A DNA stretch of 64,000 nt from Hypoxylon rubiginosum. Lineage: Eukaryota; Ascomycota; Sordariomycetes; Xylariales; Hypoxylaceae. The stretch is from NCBI GenBank assembly GCA_902806565.1, contig CADCXA010000029.1:124001-188000 (forward strand). Direction: 5' to 3'. The notes under the pieces are model-generated. The model was not told the DNA's origin. It saw nothing but the letters and a program-made list of their open reading frames with translations, and made no database searches. Position numbers and translations under genes: made by a program. Below, piece by piece: positions 1 through 11,791 of the stretch (its first letter is position 1; the number at the start of each line of letters is the position of its first letter).

Positions 1-2614
1 GCTAAGCGGTCGCCTGCTCCTCCCAGCGCTTGGTGATATGTCGGCAGATCTATTTGTTGCGCAAGATTGTGTAGAAGACGTGTCGGAAAGCTTTCGCTGC
101 TTCCTAGTAACCGTCGCTGTGTCTGAAGTAGGCCGTTTCTGATATACGGAATTTACTAGTAATCTCCGATGAACTGCGGGAATGGTAGAACATTCTGCAA
201 TCTCAATGGTTGGCGGCCTTAGTGGCGTTAGGGGGGCGTGCGTTGATACTTCAGTGTTCCGAGGATACAGCATAGACTCCTTTCCCTGATGACTCTCGTA
301 ATATGGTACAGGAGATGCTCTCATCTCCAACTGGGTGCTTTCTTGCGTCATAGCATCAACAGCTATGCCTCGTGGGTCAGCCCCTTCTAATTTTGATATC
401 CATTCACGCATCTCCTGGCTATCTTCGAGCTCTGGCGCTTCCCTCGCAGCCGACGCAAGTTCCTGAAGTTCGGTGAAACTGATCGTGTCTAAGTAGGTCC
501 GATCATGATGAATCTTCGAGACCATCGGGAATCTCATACTCCAGAAGTTTGTGTTGGGTTCTTTTTCGAATGAGAAGCAACGCATATCGAATACCAGGGG
601 CTCTTGGAAAACATCTGTAGGCCGCTTGTCTGTTCTCCGCCCGAAATCAAGAGTTATGGATTTGTTCTGGTCGAAAGGGACCGGAGACGGAAAACACTGA
701 GTCATGACTGTAGATAATTCGGCTTCTGAAAGCTCAATGACATTAGTGATTATGAAGCGTGGCTTCTCAGTTTTTGCTCGTACTTTCTCCTTGTTCTCCA
801 GACAGCCAATGAAGAAGTGAGTCCATTTGATGTTGGACCTTTTGTACTCTTTTGCTTTTGCAGCATTGTACAAGGCACCGACAACAGCAAAGTCTCCAAC
901 GTCCCCCAAGCCTTGAAAATATTCCTTTTTCAGCTTGATATAGCAACAACTGTATGGTTTCTGGGCCCGGCTAAAGTCGAAGTAGGGTTCGTCTGGCTTC
1001 AGGACCAGACCTTCACCTCGAGAGACTATGCATGTTGCAAAGGCCTCACGTAGTTTTGATGCAGCGGATGGCCGAGAGAAGGAGATGACTTCACGCCGCA
1101 CTATCTCAGCGTAGCCCGTTCGACAACTTATAAGTTCGCTCAAGCGTCTAAAACGTTCCGAGTGTCGAACTCCTAACAGTGACTCGCCGTCAATCATGAG
1201 TACGTCAAAGTACACAATCATCAAGTGCTCATAATAGTGTGCTCTATACCGAGGAGTTAGCTGATTGTTTCGATTCCAGAAGAGACCGGTGCCTTACTGG
1301 GAGTCATGATCGGTTCCTAGAAAAGAGCCGGAGCGTGAAACATGCTTCCGGATTTTGTGGAATGGTAGAATCTTGTTGTCCTGTTCCTCTAGTTAGCCGA
1401 ACTTCCCGAAGTTACAAGAACGTCGTCACGTAATACCTTGGTACTATATACTACTAGCTCTCCTTCGAGAATACAACCATGTTTGAATGGGCAGTCTGGT
1501 GTTCCTAGTTTAAGCGAGTCCTGAATCGCTCTATTAAACTTGCTTAGTTGATGATCAATGAAAGGGTCGTGGAAAGGGGCTTACTTATGAAGGCCAGCTC
1601 GATCTTCAGTGCTATCCTTGCCGCTCTTGGAGAAGATTTGAATAGGGGAAGATGGTTTACGAAGATTGATGTGTATCTGGCAATACTCACCATCGATCTT
1701 TTGTTCGCAACTCATATCTCGCTGCCTACTCATGTCTAGACAATGCTTTATACTTCTTCCCTTGAGCCAAAATTGTCTTCCAACCTTGGTCCCGACAGAC
1801 GGCTTTAGGATACTTGTAATGGCGCTCTGGTCGTTAGGCGACTGGTGGATACGTTGCAAGAAGTCGCCAGCTACGGTAAGATCGTCTCGAACTTTCATTA
1901 CCTGGGGTAGAAGGAAATGATAATAGCGAAAGAAATGATGTTCATCGATGACTACTGGTTGGTAATTTTTCAGTACCAGTCTTGTGAACCATTTCGCGTC
2001 ACGAGAACTGATTCGGCGGTAAATGTTGGCCAGGGATTGATTTGCATCCTGAGTCTTGGGTAAAGCCCGAACCGAAGGCGAGCTGAACCTACAACCAGCT
2101 GCAATACGGCTTAGAGTGTCGTCGATCTCCTCTACGGTAAGCTCATTCTTGCCTAGAGCATTAGGCTTTGGCAAGGTTAGCAAATGTGGTACAGATCATT
2201 GGAGAGTATACCATATACTGTTGGCGGGTTCCAGTTGAATGTTTGACGGATAGGTAAGTTACTTACTGTATATTCTAAGATTCTTTCAATACAGTCGGCA
2301 AGGTCTATGCCTAGGGCAGGGGTTTGATATCTTCGCAATTCTTGCACTCGAGAAGAACCAAGAAGCAGAGCTTTGCCAACTATGCTCTCCAGTCGTGCAA
2401 CTTGGATGTTGTATACTCGGTCCGTTCTCCTTTCGGGCAGCAAGGTAGACAGTATAGCAGATGCATCGTTATCAGGCGCATTAAGACGTGAGTGGTGCTC
2501 ACGAAACCAGATTTCGATTATGGCCTTTGAAGGGGTTTGCTTGCGTTCTGATTTGCAGGATTCATCTTCCAGTTGTTGGAGTAGGTCGCATATATACCTG
2601 TATGGGAAAGGCAT
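1..2614 (-). CDS. ATP-dependent DNA ligase, fungal LIG4-like family (3' end cut by window edge)
   Basis: Exons read on the minus strand are 2614-2267, 2165-1586, 1530-1437, 1386-1298 and 1243-1, with all junctions in phase; the last exon is still open at base 1, giving at least 784 residues. The first ATG before PFPYRYICDLL is taken as the start. Ligase motifs appear in order: the nucleotidyl-lysine motif EQKIDGEYCQIHI (Lys about residue 272), CILEGELVVYS, IVYFDVLMIDGESLL, SRGEGLVLKPDEPY and YIKLKKEY. An OB-fold-like stretch FWSMRFPMVSKIH follows. Such enzymes seal DNA nicks through an adenylated lysine. The N-terminal region resembles the DNA-binding domain of LIG4-type ligases, but the visible C-terminal tail is low-complexity Ser/Thr/Pro and no BRCT domain is seen, so it may be the separate fungal ligase paralogue rather than true LIG4. 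It diverges from the DUF4048 gene. Confidence 0.88.
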
Positions 2615-3986
2615 TTCAATCGCGACTTTGATTGTGATTTCAATCACGACGAGGATCAAGATGGGTTCATGTATCTCAAAGGAGGAGAGGACGATCGAGA
2701 AGAGTACCGAATCTTCAAGAGATGGGGGAGTTATGGAAAGAAAACATGCATCACATTCTTACCGATAGGCAGCAATTCGCTAAAGTGCATTGTGTGAGAG
2801 GTAAAGAAAATGCTGACTTGTTTGTGTGCGATGCCTTGTGTGGTGCCTTGTGGACGTCCTTCCTTAGATGATTCAAACGAATGAATCCTATGAATAAAGA
2901 CCAATTAGGCAACTGGTCTGTTCGCGTGTGCGACGCGACACAGCCGACGGGTAGTCACGTGGGAATGCCTCAGTACATACATATGTATGTAAGATGACAG
3001 GTGATAAGATCAGCTGTATCTTAGCGCAAGGGGGGCCTATACTAAGGTATCCACTTGCTAAGGGGACGTCATTTCGACCTTGCAGGGTTCCTAACTCCCC
3101 GTCCGAAAACATCTTTCCAATCAAAATTCATACAAATTCTCCGCCCGCGAACGCCGTCCAAGTCTCCAACTCCCATGGCTTGCCCCTGAATTGCGCAACA
3201 ACAAGCCCATGCATCCCAGAGATGAGCTCGCGATGACTTTTGTGGAGTCATTCTCTTGTTGACCAGGGACCCGAGAGGAAAACAATATCCAAGATAAATG
3301 AAGTTAAAGCAAACCTGAGGCCCGAGTCGTCGAGTCCGTTCTCTATTGTCTTCCCTGCATTTCAAATACGCCATGAGCAACTCTCGTTAATTCAGCCTTT
3401 GGAGCAATTGGCCTTCTTTTCGAAGCTTCAAAACAATAACATTCTTTGCAACACCTACACTGATCTGGAGCCTCTATCCCTCTTTCGGAAGATATGGGCG
3501 CCACTGGCCTTCGTTCACCCCAGCACATTCTCTTATCATTCGTCGCCTAACAAGGTCCAGCTTACCCCGGACGGCCATACCGCACTTGGCCCTCCTATTA
3601 TGTACCAAATCTGAGTGGTGCTGCGTACCCCCCCAATTTCCCAGCTTGCCCCAAGCGAGCTCCAGTCACCGCCCTGAATTTTGATCTCCATCTGCCTCGC
3701 TGGTGGATTATGTTTTTTTATGTCCATGAAACCAATTCAACTTCTACAAATTTGTTTAATTATAGCTCGCTCCACCACTCTCTTCAGTGACAAGAGGCTC
3801 AACAATATAATTACAGCTCTCTATTCTCGACCATCTCTTTCTGTGAGAAAAGCGCACCGTCGTGCTACTAGTTCCCCAGCCACTCCTTTTCACAGGCGAC
3901 ACTCGGTTGAAACCCTCACGACAAAAATTTTACAGTCTTGTTCGATACACAAAGCCGTAAAGCCGTTTACTTGGAGAAACATAAAC
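2615..3986. other. Divergent intergenic region, ligase / DUF4048 gene
   Basis: This non-coding stretch separates two divergent start codons, so it should hold both promoters. Short open frames here show no recognisable domain. From 3681 an open frame runs in phase into the DUF4048 coding sequence; I treat it as leader because it lacks family-like sequence and a better ATG lies downstream. No repeat or RNA gene was recognised. Confidence 0.6.
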
Positions 3987-5675
3987 ATGGCTGTTGAACA
4001 ACGTCGACAGCGCAGCTTACAAGATTCTGCCTTTTCACTTGACACAGCTATGACTTCAAGTCCCAACATGGCTGTCGGAGCCGGCTCTACTGTCGAGCCA
4101 GTGCCAAGCTCAGATCTTCCAATGTCGACACGTGCTCGCCGTACGGAGAGCATTGGAGAGAGCGGAGATGTGGGCAAATACACAAGCTCGAGCTTGGTAT
4201 CTTCTCCACCGCCTCTAAGTGAGACATCTCAGACACGGTCCACTCGTTCTACTTCGACAACATCTCGAAATTCCAACCGACTGTCATTAACACTACCAAT
4301 CGCGCCGCCTAACAGCTTCCCCTCGAGGCCTACACCTACTGCCTCAATGCCTCCAACCCCGATCGAATCCTCAGCACTGAGCTCTCCTACTGATCCTAAC
4401 GATTTTATCATCGCCATTGCTGCTCAGGAACGTCGTGTGTTGGAGCTTCGTGAAGAGCTAGGCCGGGCAGAACATGAACTAAGGAGACTGAAGAAGCAGT
4501 GGACTGCTTCTGATGCTTACAAGAAGAGAGGGTCTAATAGGAATATTGACCCGCTTCGAGCTAGGGCGCCCGTTCCAGATGTTCAATGGGGTCATGATGA
4601 CAGTCCAGCTAGTCCAGCTGTTAGATACACCAGCGAACTAGAACGCAGAAAGGCTATCCTCCTTGCGCAGAGCCAAGCGGCTCCCCGAGAGCATAAGAGG
4701 ACGGTCATCCGTGGTGGGCACACACGTGCTCTGTCTTTACTGTCACCCACGAAGTCGGCGAATGGAGATGATGGAGGCCTTCGGTCGGCTGATCCATATA
4801 CCAAACCGTCGCCGGTATTAACCCCTACTCCGCTTAACAAGCGAGCCACTTGGGCTCCCCGCCAGAGCTTGCCGGCGAACGGCATGAAACAAATGGCAAA
4901 TGAACTTAAGCAGGGCCTTTGGACATTTGTTGAAGACTTGAGGCAAGCAACTGTGGGCGATGAAGGAATTTCTGGGACTACGAGTAGGACCAGTGAAATG
5001 TCTGCACAGTTTGGCAGAATGGACAGTGACCAAAACACGATCCGCGCATCCACGACAACTCGTGGCCGGATGCCATTCCAAGACGAGCCGGAGTCGGCGA
5101 TGGAGATGGAGATGGAAACGCCTAGCAGATCGTCTACCGGTAGCTTCAGCGATCGTTTTCAGCACAGGCGCACCGCTTCTCGACCAGAGCCCAGTAAGGC
5201 TAAGAAGCACTACTCTTGGACGCCACTCACTTTCGAGAACTACGATGACGAAGACTGGTCAAACTGGGACACGCCGAATGTGAAGACGTCTCGGTGGAGC
5301 GGCAGCACGGTAAACGGAGACATCATCACCGCAATTCCGGAAAGAAATAATGAAAATGAGGGAACACTGTAAGAACGACCATCACCCAATTCAGCTATGA
5401 CACCGTGCAAGGCACACACTCTCCGAGCCAACATTTTTCACCTCATCTCATACCTTGGAACATGACGCGTGTCTAACATCCCAAACAACAGGAGACGCAA
5501 GCAGTCCCGAAGCGAACTTCGTTCGCCATCTCCGCAGACCCCAAGCAAGCTTGAAGATCTGCCAGCCATCCTCAACCGACTGACGCCTAGCAACATAAAG
5601 AACATTACCTCTAACTTCATGAAGGACTGGGAAAAGAGCCTGTCTTCGCCCACTGAATCCGAGTCTTTGATTTAA
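3987..5675 (+). CDS. DUF4048-family protein
   Basis: Two exons, 3987-5368 and 5492-5675, encode about 521 residues; the intron (GTAAGA..ACAG) joins a split Leu codon. The start is the ATG in AAACATGG, preferred over an in-frame ATG at 3681 that would add 102 unconvincing residues. The N-terminal part is Ser/Thr/Pro-rich. A short helical, probably coiled-coil segment around residues 137-165 (AAQERRVLELREELGRAEH) is the DUF4048 signature as I remember it from filamentous ascomycetes. A Trp-containing motif (ELKQGLWTFVEDLRQATVG) lies near residue 310. The C-terminus contains an NIKNITSNFMKDWEKSL helix. No membrane segment or catalytic motif is visible. The molecular role is not established, and many Ser-Pro sites suggest phosphorylation (inference). 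Confidence 0.8.
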
Positions 5676-6728
5676 GGGGCTCTGGGCTATTACAGTTGGT
5701 CTATTTTCAATCCGGCATATGTTGCAAGGCGTTCCGCGGATCTTGGTGGTTGAGCTCAAATGAGCGCGATGGTTGGGTTAGATAAACTTGCCGCTTAGGC
5801 TTCAGTGTTGGCTATTCGTGCCACCTCGTAAGAGGCCCAAATCCATCTAAGGATGGGATAATATTTGGTTGAGATAAGATGGCTCTACGCCATTGGTGGC
5901 TACGGTACATTATTCGGCATCGGTTTCTTGGAACGAGTGCCTAGGATTTATGGGAGGAGGGTTGGGAGGGACCGGGCGATGATACGCGCTTTTGTAATAG
6001 TAATGATGGATCGCTAATGTGGTCACGATACGATGCTCACGATAGATATGATATAGAACGGCATAGAGATTCGTTTTCATCGTCATAAACAAAAAGAGTG
6101 TGTCTAAACCAGTCAACGAAGCTAGCCGCTTTTCCAATTGTCGATATTCGTATAATTGGAGTTGCCTTCCCTAAGTTTAGCTGTAAGATCGTATCTTGTA
6201 TTAATATGCCGTGGCATCTATGATTTCCATGTTATGAAAAACTTATAGACGTGTATCTGTTGGCCCGTCAATGGTATCTACTCATTAGCTCTTCGTAGTT
6301 AGTTTCGACCTTGAGTCACATTAATACGGTGCCTAGGGACTACTTATCTTGTTACCCACTTAGTAGACACAGTATTTCTTAAGTACATGTAGTATAACAC
6401 CTGTCAAGCCATCAGGCGGCAGGCCGAGGCTCATACCGCCGACTTATCCACATTTTTAGTAGCATTTTATAAACTGAGACTATATCAAGATACAGACGCA
6501 ATCACGACAATATATAAGATCGACTTTCAACTGTGTTGAGCATCTAATAGGATATGTACACCGTTTGCCGTAACAACGCTTCGTCATATGCAAATAAACA
6601 GACTGCCGACGCCTAGCTAATGCACCCAAACACAACCGAACCTCTCGTGGATGACGCCGATATGTTTCTATAGATGCCCTCATGAGAGGACATGTCTATA
6701 CCCAGACTACTTGTATTAATTAGAGATT
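5676..6728. other. Convergent intergenic region
   Basis: It lies between the 3' ends of the DUF4048 gene and PUS4. Only short frames without domain character are present. The sequence is fairly AT-rich, as expected for paired 3' untranslated regions; no repeat, tRNA or small coding gene was recognised. Confidence 0.6.
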
Positions 6729-8414
6729 TTATGATTTGGCGATAGGGGGCGTGTCGGGAAACCCGTTCCAGGATACTTCGTCTGCATCTTTCATTGGGGT
6801 GTCCAATTTAGTAGTGTCGCGAGACGCAGGTAATTCAGTAGGCTCGGAAGCGTGAGCTACTTCTGTGCCGTCACTCTCCTTAGTTCCTTCAGACTTAGAA
6901 TCCGTGGTTGCCTCGGATTTCGTAACCTGAGCGGGAGAAGAGGCTTTCGAAGTAGGGAGGTCTTGGTTAGACGAATCGACCTCGGTGGTAGCGGTAATGT
7001 CTGAAGCATTCTGTTCTGTTGGGGTTGCATTCTGGACTGGTTTCTTGGAGTCGTTTGGAGACGGGTTCAATTTAGCCCTGTGAGGACTTTGAGAAGGTCC
7101 ACTGTGGGATTTGCTGTTCCACTGGGATAGCATGTCTTTCACTTGAGGCGCCCATACTGATTCGCCCTTGGTCAGGTCCGAATATTCCAAGCAGTTAGGG
7201 CTACCTAAGACGAAATCACCCTGCCGATTTCTGCAAAGCTCTGCCATCATAGCAGCAGACCCGATTTTCACGCCAAGATCGTGACAAAAACTTCTGACAT
7301 AGAAACCGGAGGTTACGGTCATTCGGATTCTGGCTGCAGGCGGCCCCTTGCCCTCCCAGGGTGGTGGCGTGTCCGGATCCGAGGTTGTAGGGATCAAATT
7401 TGATCCCCTACCCGGCTTCGGAGATGCTGGCGGAAGATCGCCTAGCGCCCCTGACATTAAGGGGGGTTGCTGGGAAGCCTTCCGACGCTTGTTAACTCGG
7501 TCATATACAAGAGCATCGACGCTCTCGTCGGCCTTCCGCTTAAAATTCTCATGTTCCTTCAAAGCTTTCGTCTCCTCTTCCTCTTCTTCGGGGGTAAGCT
7601 TCTTAGAGGTCATCTGTTGCTTTTCGATTTTCCAAACCTGCTCGGCAAAGTTGCGCTCGAACGTGGTGGCTTCTTCCGCGGGCCAACGATGAGAATGTTG
7701 GCCCGGTTCATACCACTCAAGGAGCTCGAGTTCAGATACGTCCACTTCCCGAGTCGCAATCTCTCGCGGAATTGGTTTTCCCTCCCTGGCGTATTCATAG
7801 AGGGGCTTTCCTTCCATCTTCAATGCCGAATAGAGAGGTGGCATCTGTTGGAACTTGCCCCGGAAGGAATTTAGAGCCTCTTCTACCATAGGCCGAGTGA
7901 TATGGTCGTAGGACGCCTTCTTGAGAATTTTACCAACCCTATCATACGTATCGGTACTCGCACCGAATATAACCACTGTCTCGTACGTCTTGGTGCAATC
8001 TAAAAAGGACTGAAGAGCCTTGGTCCCCTTCCCGACACCCAGGATTAGAACGCCAGTGGCAAGAGGGTCAAGTGTTCCACCGTGACCCATTTTGACACGA
8101 ATGTCATTCTTGCCAAAGCCGCGTCTCTTCCTTCGGCTATTGGACTCCTGCGATCTGTTCGCCCTCTCTTGGTCTATCATTGGCTTGAATAATGCGGAGG
8201 GGTTGAAGTGGTGCTGGCAATCCCGAATCACCTGGGCGGAACTCGTGCCCATTGGCTTGTTAATGCCTATACAAATAAAGAAAGCGAGGGTTAATAAGGG
8301 ATCAAGCTAATATGCAAAACCAATTGAGGCACGAGTGGAGAGGGAGTTCGTACCAAAAACACCGTCGAGAACGTGGCTAGACGCAGCCATTCTGACGAAT
8401 CTGGCAGCTTTCAT
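6729..8414 (-). CDS. PUS4: tRNA pseudouridine-55 synthase (TruB family, Pus4)
   Basis: Exons 8414-8354 and 8266-6729 encode about 532 residues. The intron joins GTGTTTTTG to GCATTAAC, restoring the TruB N-terminal motif GVFGINKPMGTSS. A second in-frame ATG at 8390 is an alternative start. The catalytic motif GHGGTLDPLATGVL is present (Asp about residue 87), followed by KTYE, MPPLYSALK and, later, GFYVRSFCHDLG. Family members isomerise U55 to pseudouridine in the T-loop of cytosolic and mitochondrial tRNAs. Two oddities are an acidic/basic low-complexity insertion splitting the catalytic domain before GFYVRSF, and a Ser/Thr/Glu-rich tail of about 125 residues without domain character. The gene diverges from the RFTS-domain gene across 869 bp. 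Confidence 0.93.
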
Positions 8415-9283
8415 TCGAGGAAGGGGAGCTTTAGTTAGAAGAAACGGCCATTCGGTACAGCTGGTCTAACAAATATTCGAGACCTAGTTGTAGATTAATT
8501 CCCCGTAGCCAATCGCATGTGGAGGATTGTCTGCACTATGCGTTGCAAGATCTGGTTGTAGGGCGCGGCGCAAAGAAGTCAAGTTGTTTGAATTTAAATG
8601 CAATTCTGATACCAAGAGCCATGGAGATTTCGGATCTAATGGGCAAAGAAAAAAAAAATCATTTTAGGTACCTAATTGACATGGTTCATCCTAAAAATAG
8701 CGGGTCTTATCGATTAGCTACCACTAACCTGCCAGCCCTGCACTACATACATGTACCGTAGCTTAACCCCTCCACCCTCCATCAATGGCATTGTATTGTA
8801 CCTGTACCTTCTGGAAGTTCTATAAATGTACAGGCGATTCTAGGTTGGATTCCAGGCGGGTGGTACACTACATACCTCCTATGTTCCATTGGTTAGGTCT
8901 CACTTAAGCCCGCCCAAATGGGACCATGCCTGCTAGCGACCTGCACTAATCCGTCCCAGCTACTCCCGCCTAATCTTTAAGTGGTACATGTACCTATCTG
9001 TCCAGCTATCTCCAATGCGCGTGTGATGCTGAGCGCGTTCCAACTTTTAAATTGTATCTGTCATTCGTCATAAAGCAGCTTCTCCTAGCTACCTTACTCA
9101 CCTCCTCTTCACAAAAGCAAGTCGTCAGTACCTTTTTCTTCCGTTGTCAACTAAAAAATACCATCCCGCCTCTCCGTTCACCCCGTAAACTCCCATTTAA
9201 CAAACCAAAGACACGAAACCCCTCCTCCGGCTACGCGCAGCCAAACCTGTCGTCACCACTCTCAGCCCTTGTTCGCCGCTACT
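8415..9283. other. Divergent intergenic region, PUS4 / RFTS-domain gene
   Basis: This stretch separates two divergent ATGs. It contains several copies of GTACATGTAC-like or CCTGTACC-like words (for example near 8748, 8800 and 8985) and a short poly-A tract. No coding frame with domain character was seen. The pyrimidine-rich segment just before 9284 looks like a fungal 5' leader. Confidence 0.55.
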
Positions 9284-11791
9284 ATGGTGGGACGTCGACG
9301 CAGAGCGCCGTCCAACTCGACAGTTGCGACTATCGACGAAACGGCAATTCAATTCTATAAGGAGGAGTCCGTTCTGAAGCCCGCTTCTACACGAGTACAT
9401 ACCGATGACTGGCCATGTTTCCTCCTTGCCGATGCGACCGTATACCACCAAGATGGCACTTTAGCAAACCTGCTGCACGTCGACTTGGAAGGGCCCTTCG
9501 TTACTCGTGGGAGACTCGAAGTTGAAAAAGACCAAGAGAAATATCTGGTCAACCGACACATGAAGAACCGATCGCCCTGGATCCAAATTCAGAACACCCT
9601 ATCCTTCTCGATAGGCCTGAAGGTTGACGAACCGCGAATGCCTGTGCTCTGGGCTAGTGGCGGTGCCGGCTGGTTTGAGATCGTCCCATCCGATGCGTAT
9701 AAAGACATGTGCGACATCATGTTCCAGGGCATATGTCTTCATTTCGCAGTACTAGATAGATACGAAGATGCTCTCGAGAAATTGCACAAGAAGAAAAAGA
9801 ATGCCCATAAGACGCTGGGCGACGCCAAACTGCCATTGGAAACGCTTCTTTTTAATGTGAGCACAGGCCCCAAAGCTATTTCTTGTTTGGTCATGCTTAA
9901 CTCTCTATACAGTATGCGGTAAGCATAGGCGACGGCATTACTCTACCAGAAGCGCACCAGAGAATGCAAGACCATGCTATCTTCTTGCTTTCGCATTTCC
10001 CAAAAGGCACCGAGTTCCATAGCTTGTTAGCAAACAAGTTTCCGGTATCATGGCCCCACTCCCAGATCAGACTTCCTAAGGTTGACACGGCGTATAGGAT
10101 ATTGCGCAGAGATTTTCTGATAAGAAACCTAACACTTCCAAAGCGAATTTGATTTCTGAATCGACTTCATTCGTCGCAGTACCGTATCCGTCCACAGAAA
10201 AGTCCAGCTCACTCGATACTACGGAGAGCAAGAAGAAAGGCAAACCCTCGCTGCGAAGTTCGGCCTCGAGAACTATGCGTGCCAATGAGATGATCGGCGC
10301 CGACGTAGCCGAGTTATCAAGCGATGAGCCAAGTCGAGAAGGCAGAGCTAGCAGGACCAGACCACGATCGCCATTCAACCTCCCTTCTAGGACCGCCCGT
10401 AGCGCCGACGTAATGATGCTGGATGTTCCTGCCGACAAACATCATAGCTTAGACATGGCGCTTGACTCGGAAGAAACTCGCAGCTCAGACCATATGTCTA
10501 TAGAAAGCGAGAAGCTCCAGCTCGACCCCCCGGATGCGACATCTAGTACGCGTAAATATCCGGACCTTAGCTCGTCTATGTCTATCGTACTAGAGGCTCT
10601 ACAAGACGCCCGGCATGACGTTCTAGAGCTTGTGAAGGAAGGGAAGCAGAAGAAGCACCCGGACGATATGAACCCCAAGACTTGGTTCAATAAACTTTAC
10701 CTCGGGCTAAGTATTAGAAACCCCAAGGCGCTATCCGAAATCTGCGAGTATTTCGCGTCTGATCTTGTGGCCCTACTTGGCCCCGAGTGGCATACGAGTC
10801 AGTTCTTCAAGTGGCTGAAGGAGAATGTCAACACAGTGCCCAAGTTTGAGTATATTACCAGAGCAGATATGGCAAGCATAGCCCGACGCAAGAAGAAGCA
10901 GAAGACTCACGAGGATGCTCAAGACGCTACGGAGGACAGGGAGTTGCTACCACAACCCGCAGTAAACCAAATCGCATTAAAGCAACCCTCCAGAGGCCGC
11001 CGCGGCGGCAAAGTAGCAGGATTACGCCCCTTTACTGGTAGTAAGAAACGCATGCGCCACGAAGCAGGTTTCGAAGGAGACGAGATGGATCTTGATGAGG
11101 ACGGCATCTCCGAGCAGACGTCGAAGCGATCACGATATTTTGCCGAAGACGAAGAAGAAGCGCATGATACCGCTTCCTTAGTTAGCGACGACGAAGAAGA
11201 TGAAGACAAAGATGCGCCACTTACTCGCGTAGTTGTCCGCGCCGAGAAGCTGCCGTCCCCTACGCCTAAGGGACTGGACCAGACGTGGACGTGTGAAGAA
11301 CCCGACTGCGATTACGTCGTTCGAGCCGCCGACGACGAGGAAGGCCAAGCCTTGATCAGCGAGCACTATGAGGAGCACGAAAGGGAGGCCGCAGAAGAGG
11401 CCGAAGCCGATGCGAAGAACCAGACAAGTCTCCTAGGCCTCGCCATGCAAGAGGCCGAGAGGGGACATTTGCCTGTTAAGTACGTCCTTTTCTCTTTTCT
11501 TTTTTTTAGATTTCATTACCTAGATCCAAGACTTTCCCATGGTCTGAGCGAATAACCCTAGATACATGTCTTGCGCGTAACATCATGTTTTCATTATACC
11601 AGGGAGTATGGTCTCTATGCGGATGTGTCACACCCCCTTCAACAGCAAAGTATTTAGCCATTTATCTAATAATCCGCAGTCATCTCCTAGAGAAGATCCG
11701 CAAACTAGGGGATAAAACCCAAAGGCGCGAGGAGGTACGACTCAACGGACAGGTGCTACCGCAGCCCATCAAGCGCAACCTTCTGGTCTAG
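9284..11791 (+). CDS. RFTS-domain protein, DIM-7/Raf2-like
   Basis: Exons are 9284-9856, 9913-10044, 10098-11479, 11603-about 11650 and 11680-11791, about 748 residues. The first 200 residues (DDWPCFLLADATVY; PSDAYKDMCDIMFQGICLHF) match the replication-foci (RFTS) fold of DNMT1. The middle is Lys/Arg- and acid-rich with nuclear-localisation-like clusters. Near the C-terminus, WTCEEPDCDY..HYEEH is a C2H2-type zinc-finger candidate. RFTS plus zinc finger without a methyltransferase domain recalls fission-yeast Raf2 and Neurospora DIM-7, which recruit a histone H3K9 methyltransferase complex; that assignment is inference. The last intron is a problem: the conserved-looking frame needs a boundary at AG/TATTT rather than a GT donor. 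Alternatives are an early stop at 11655-11657 or skipping of the fourth exon. Confidence 0.75.
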
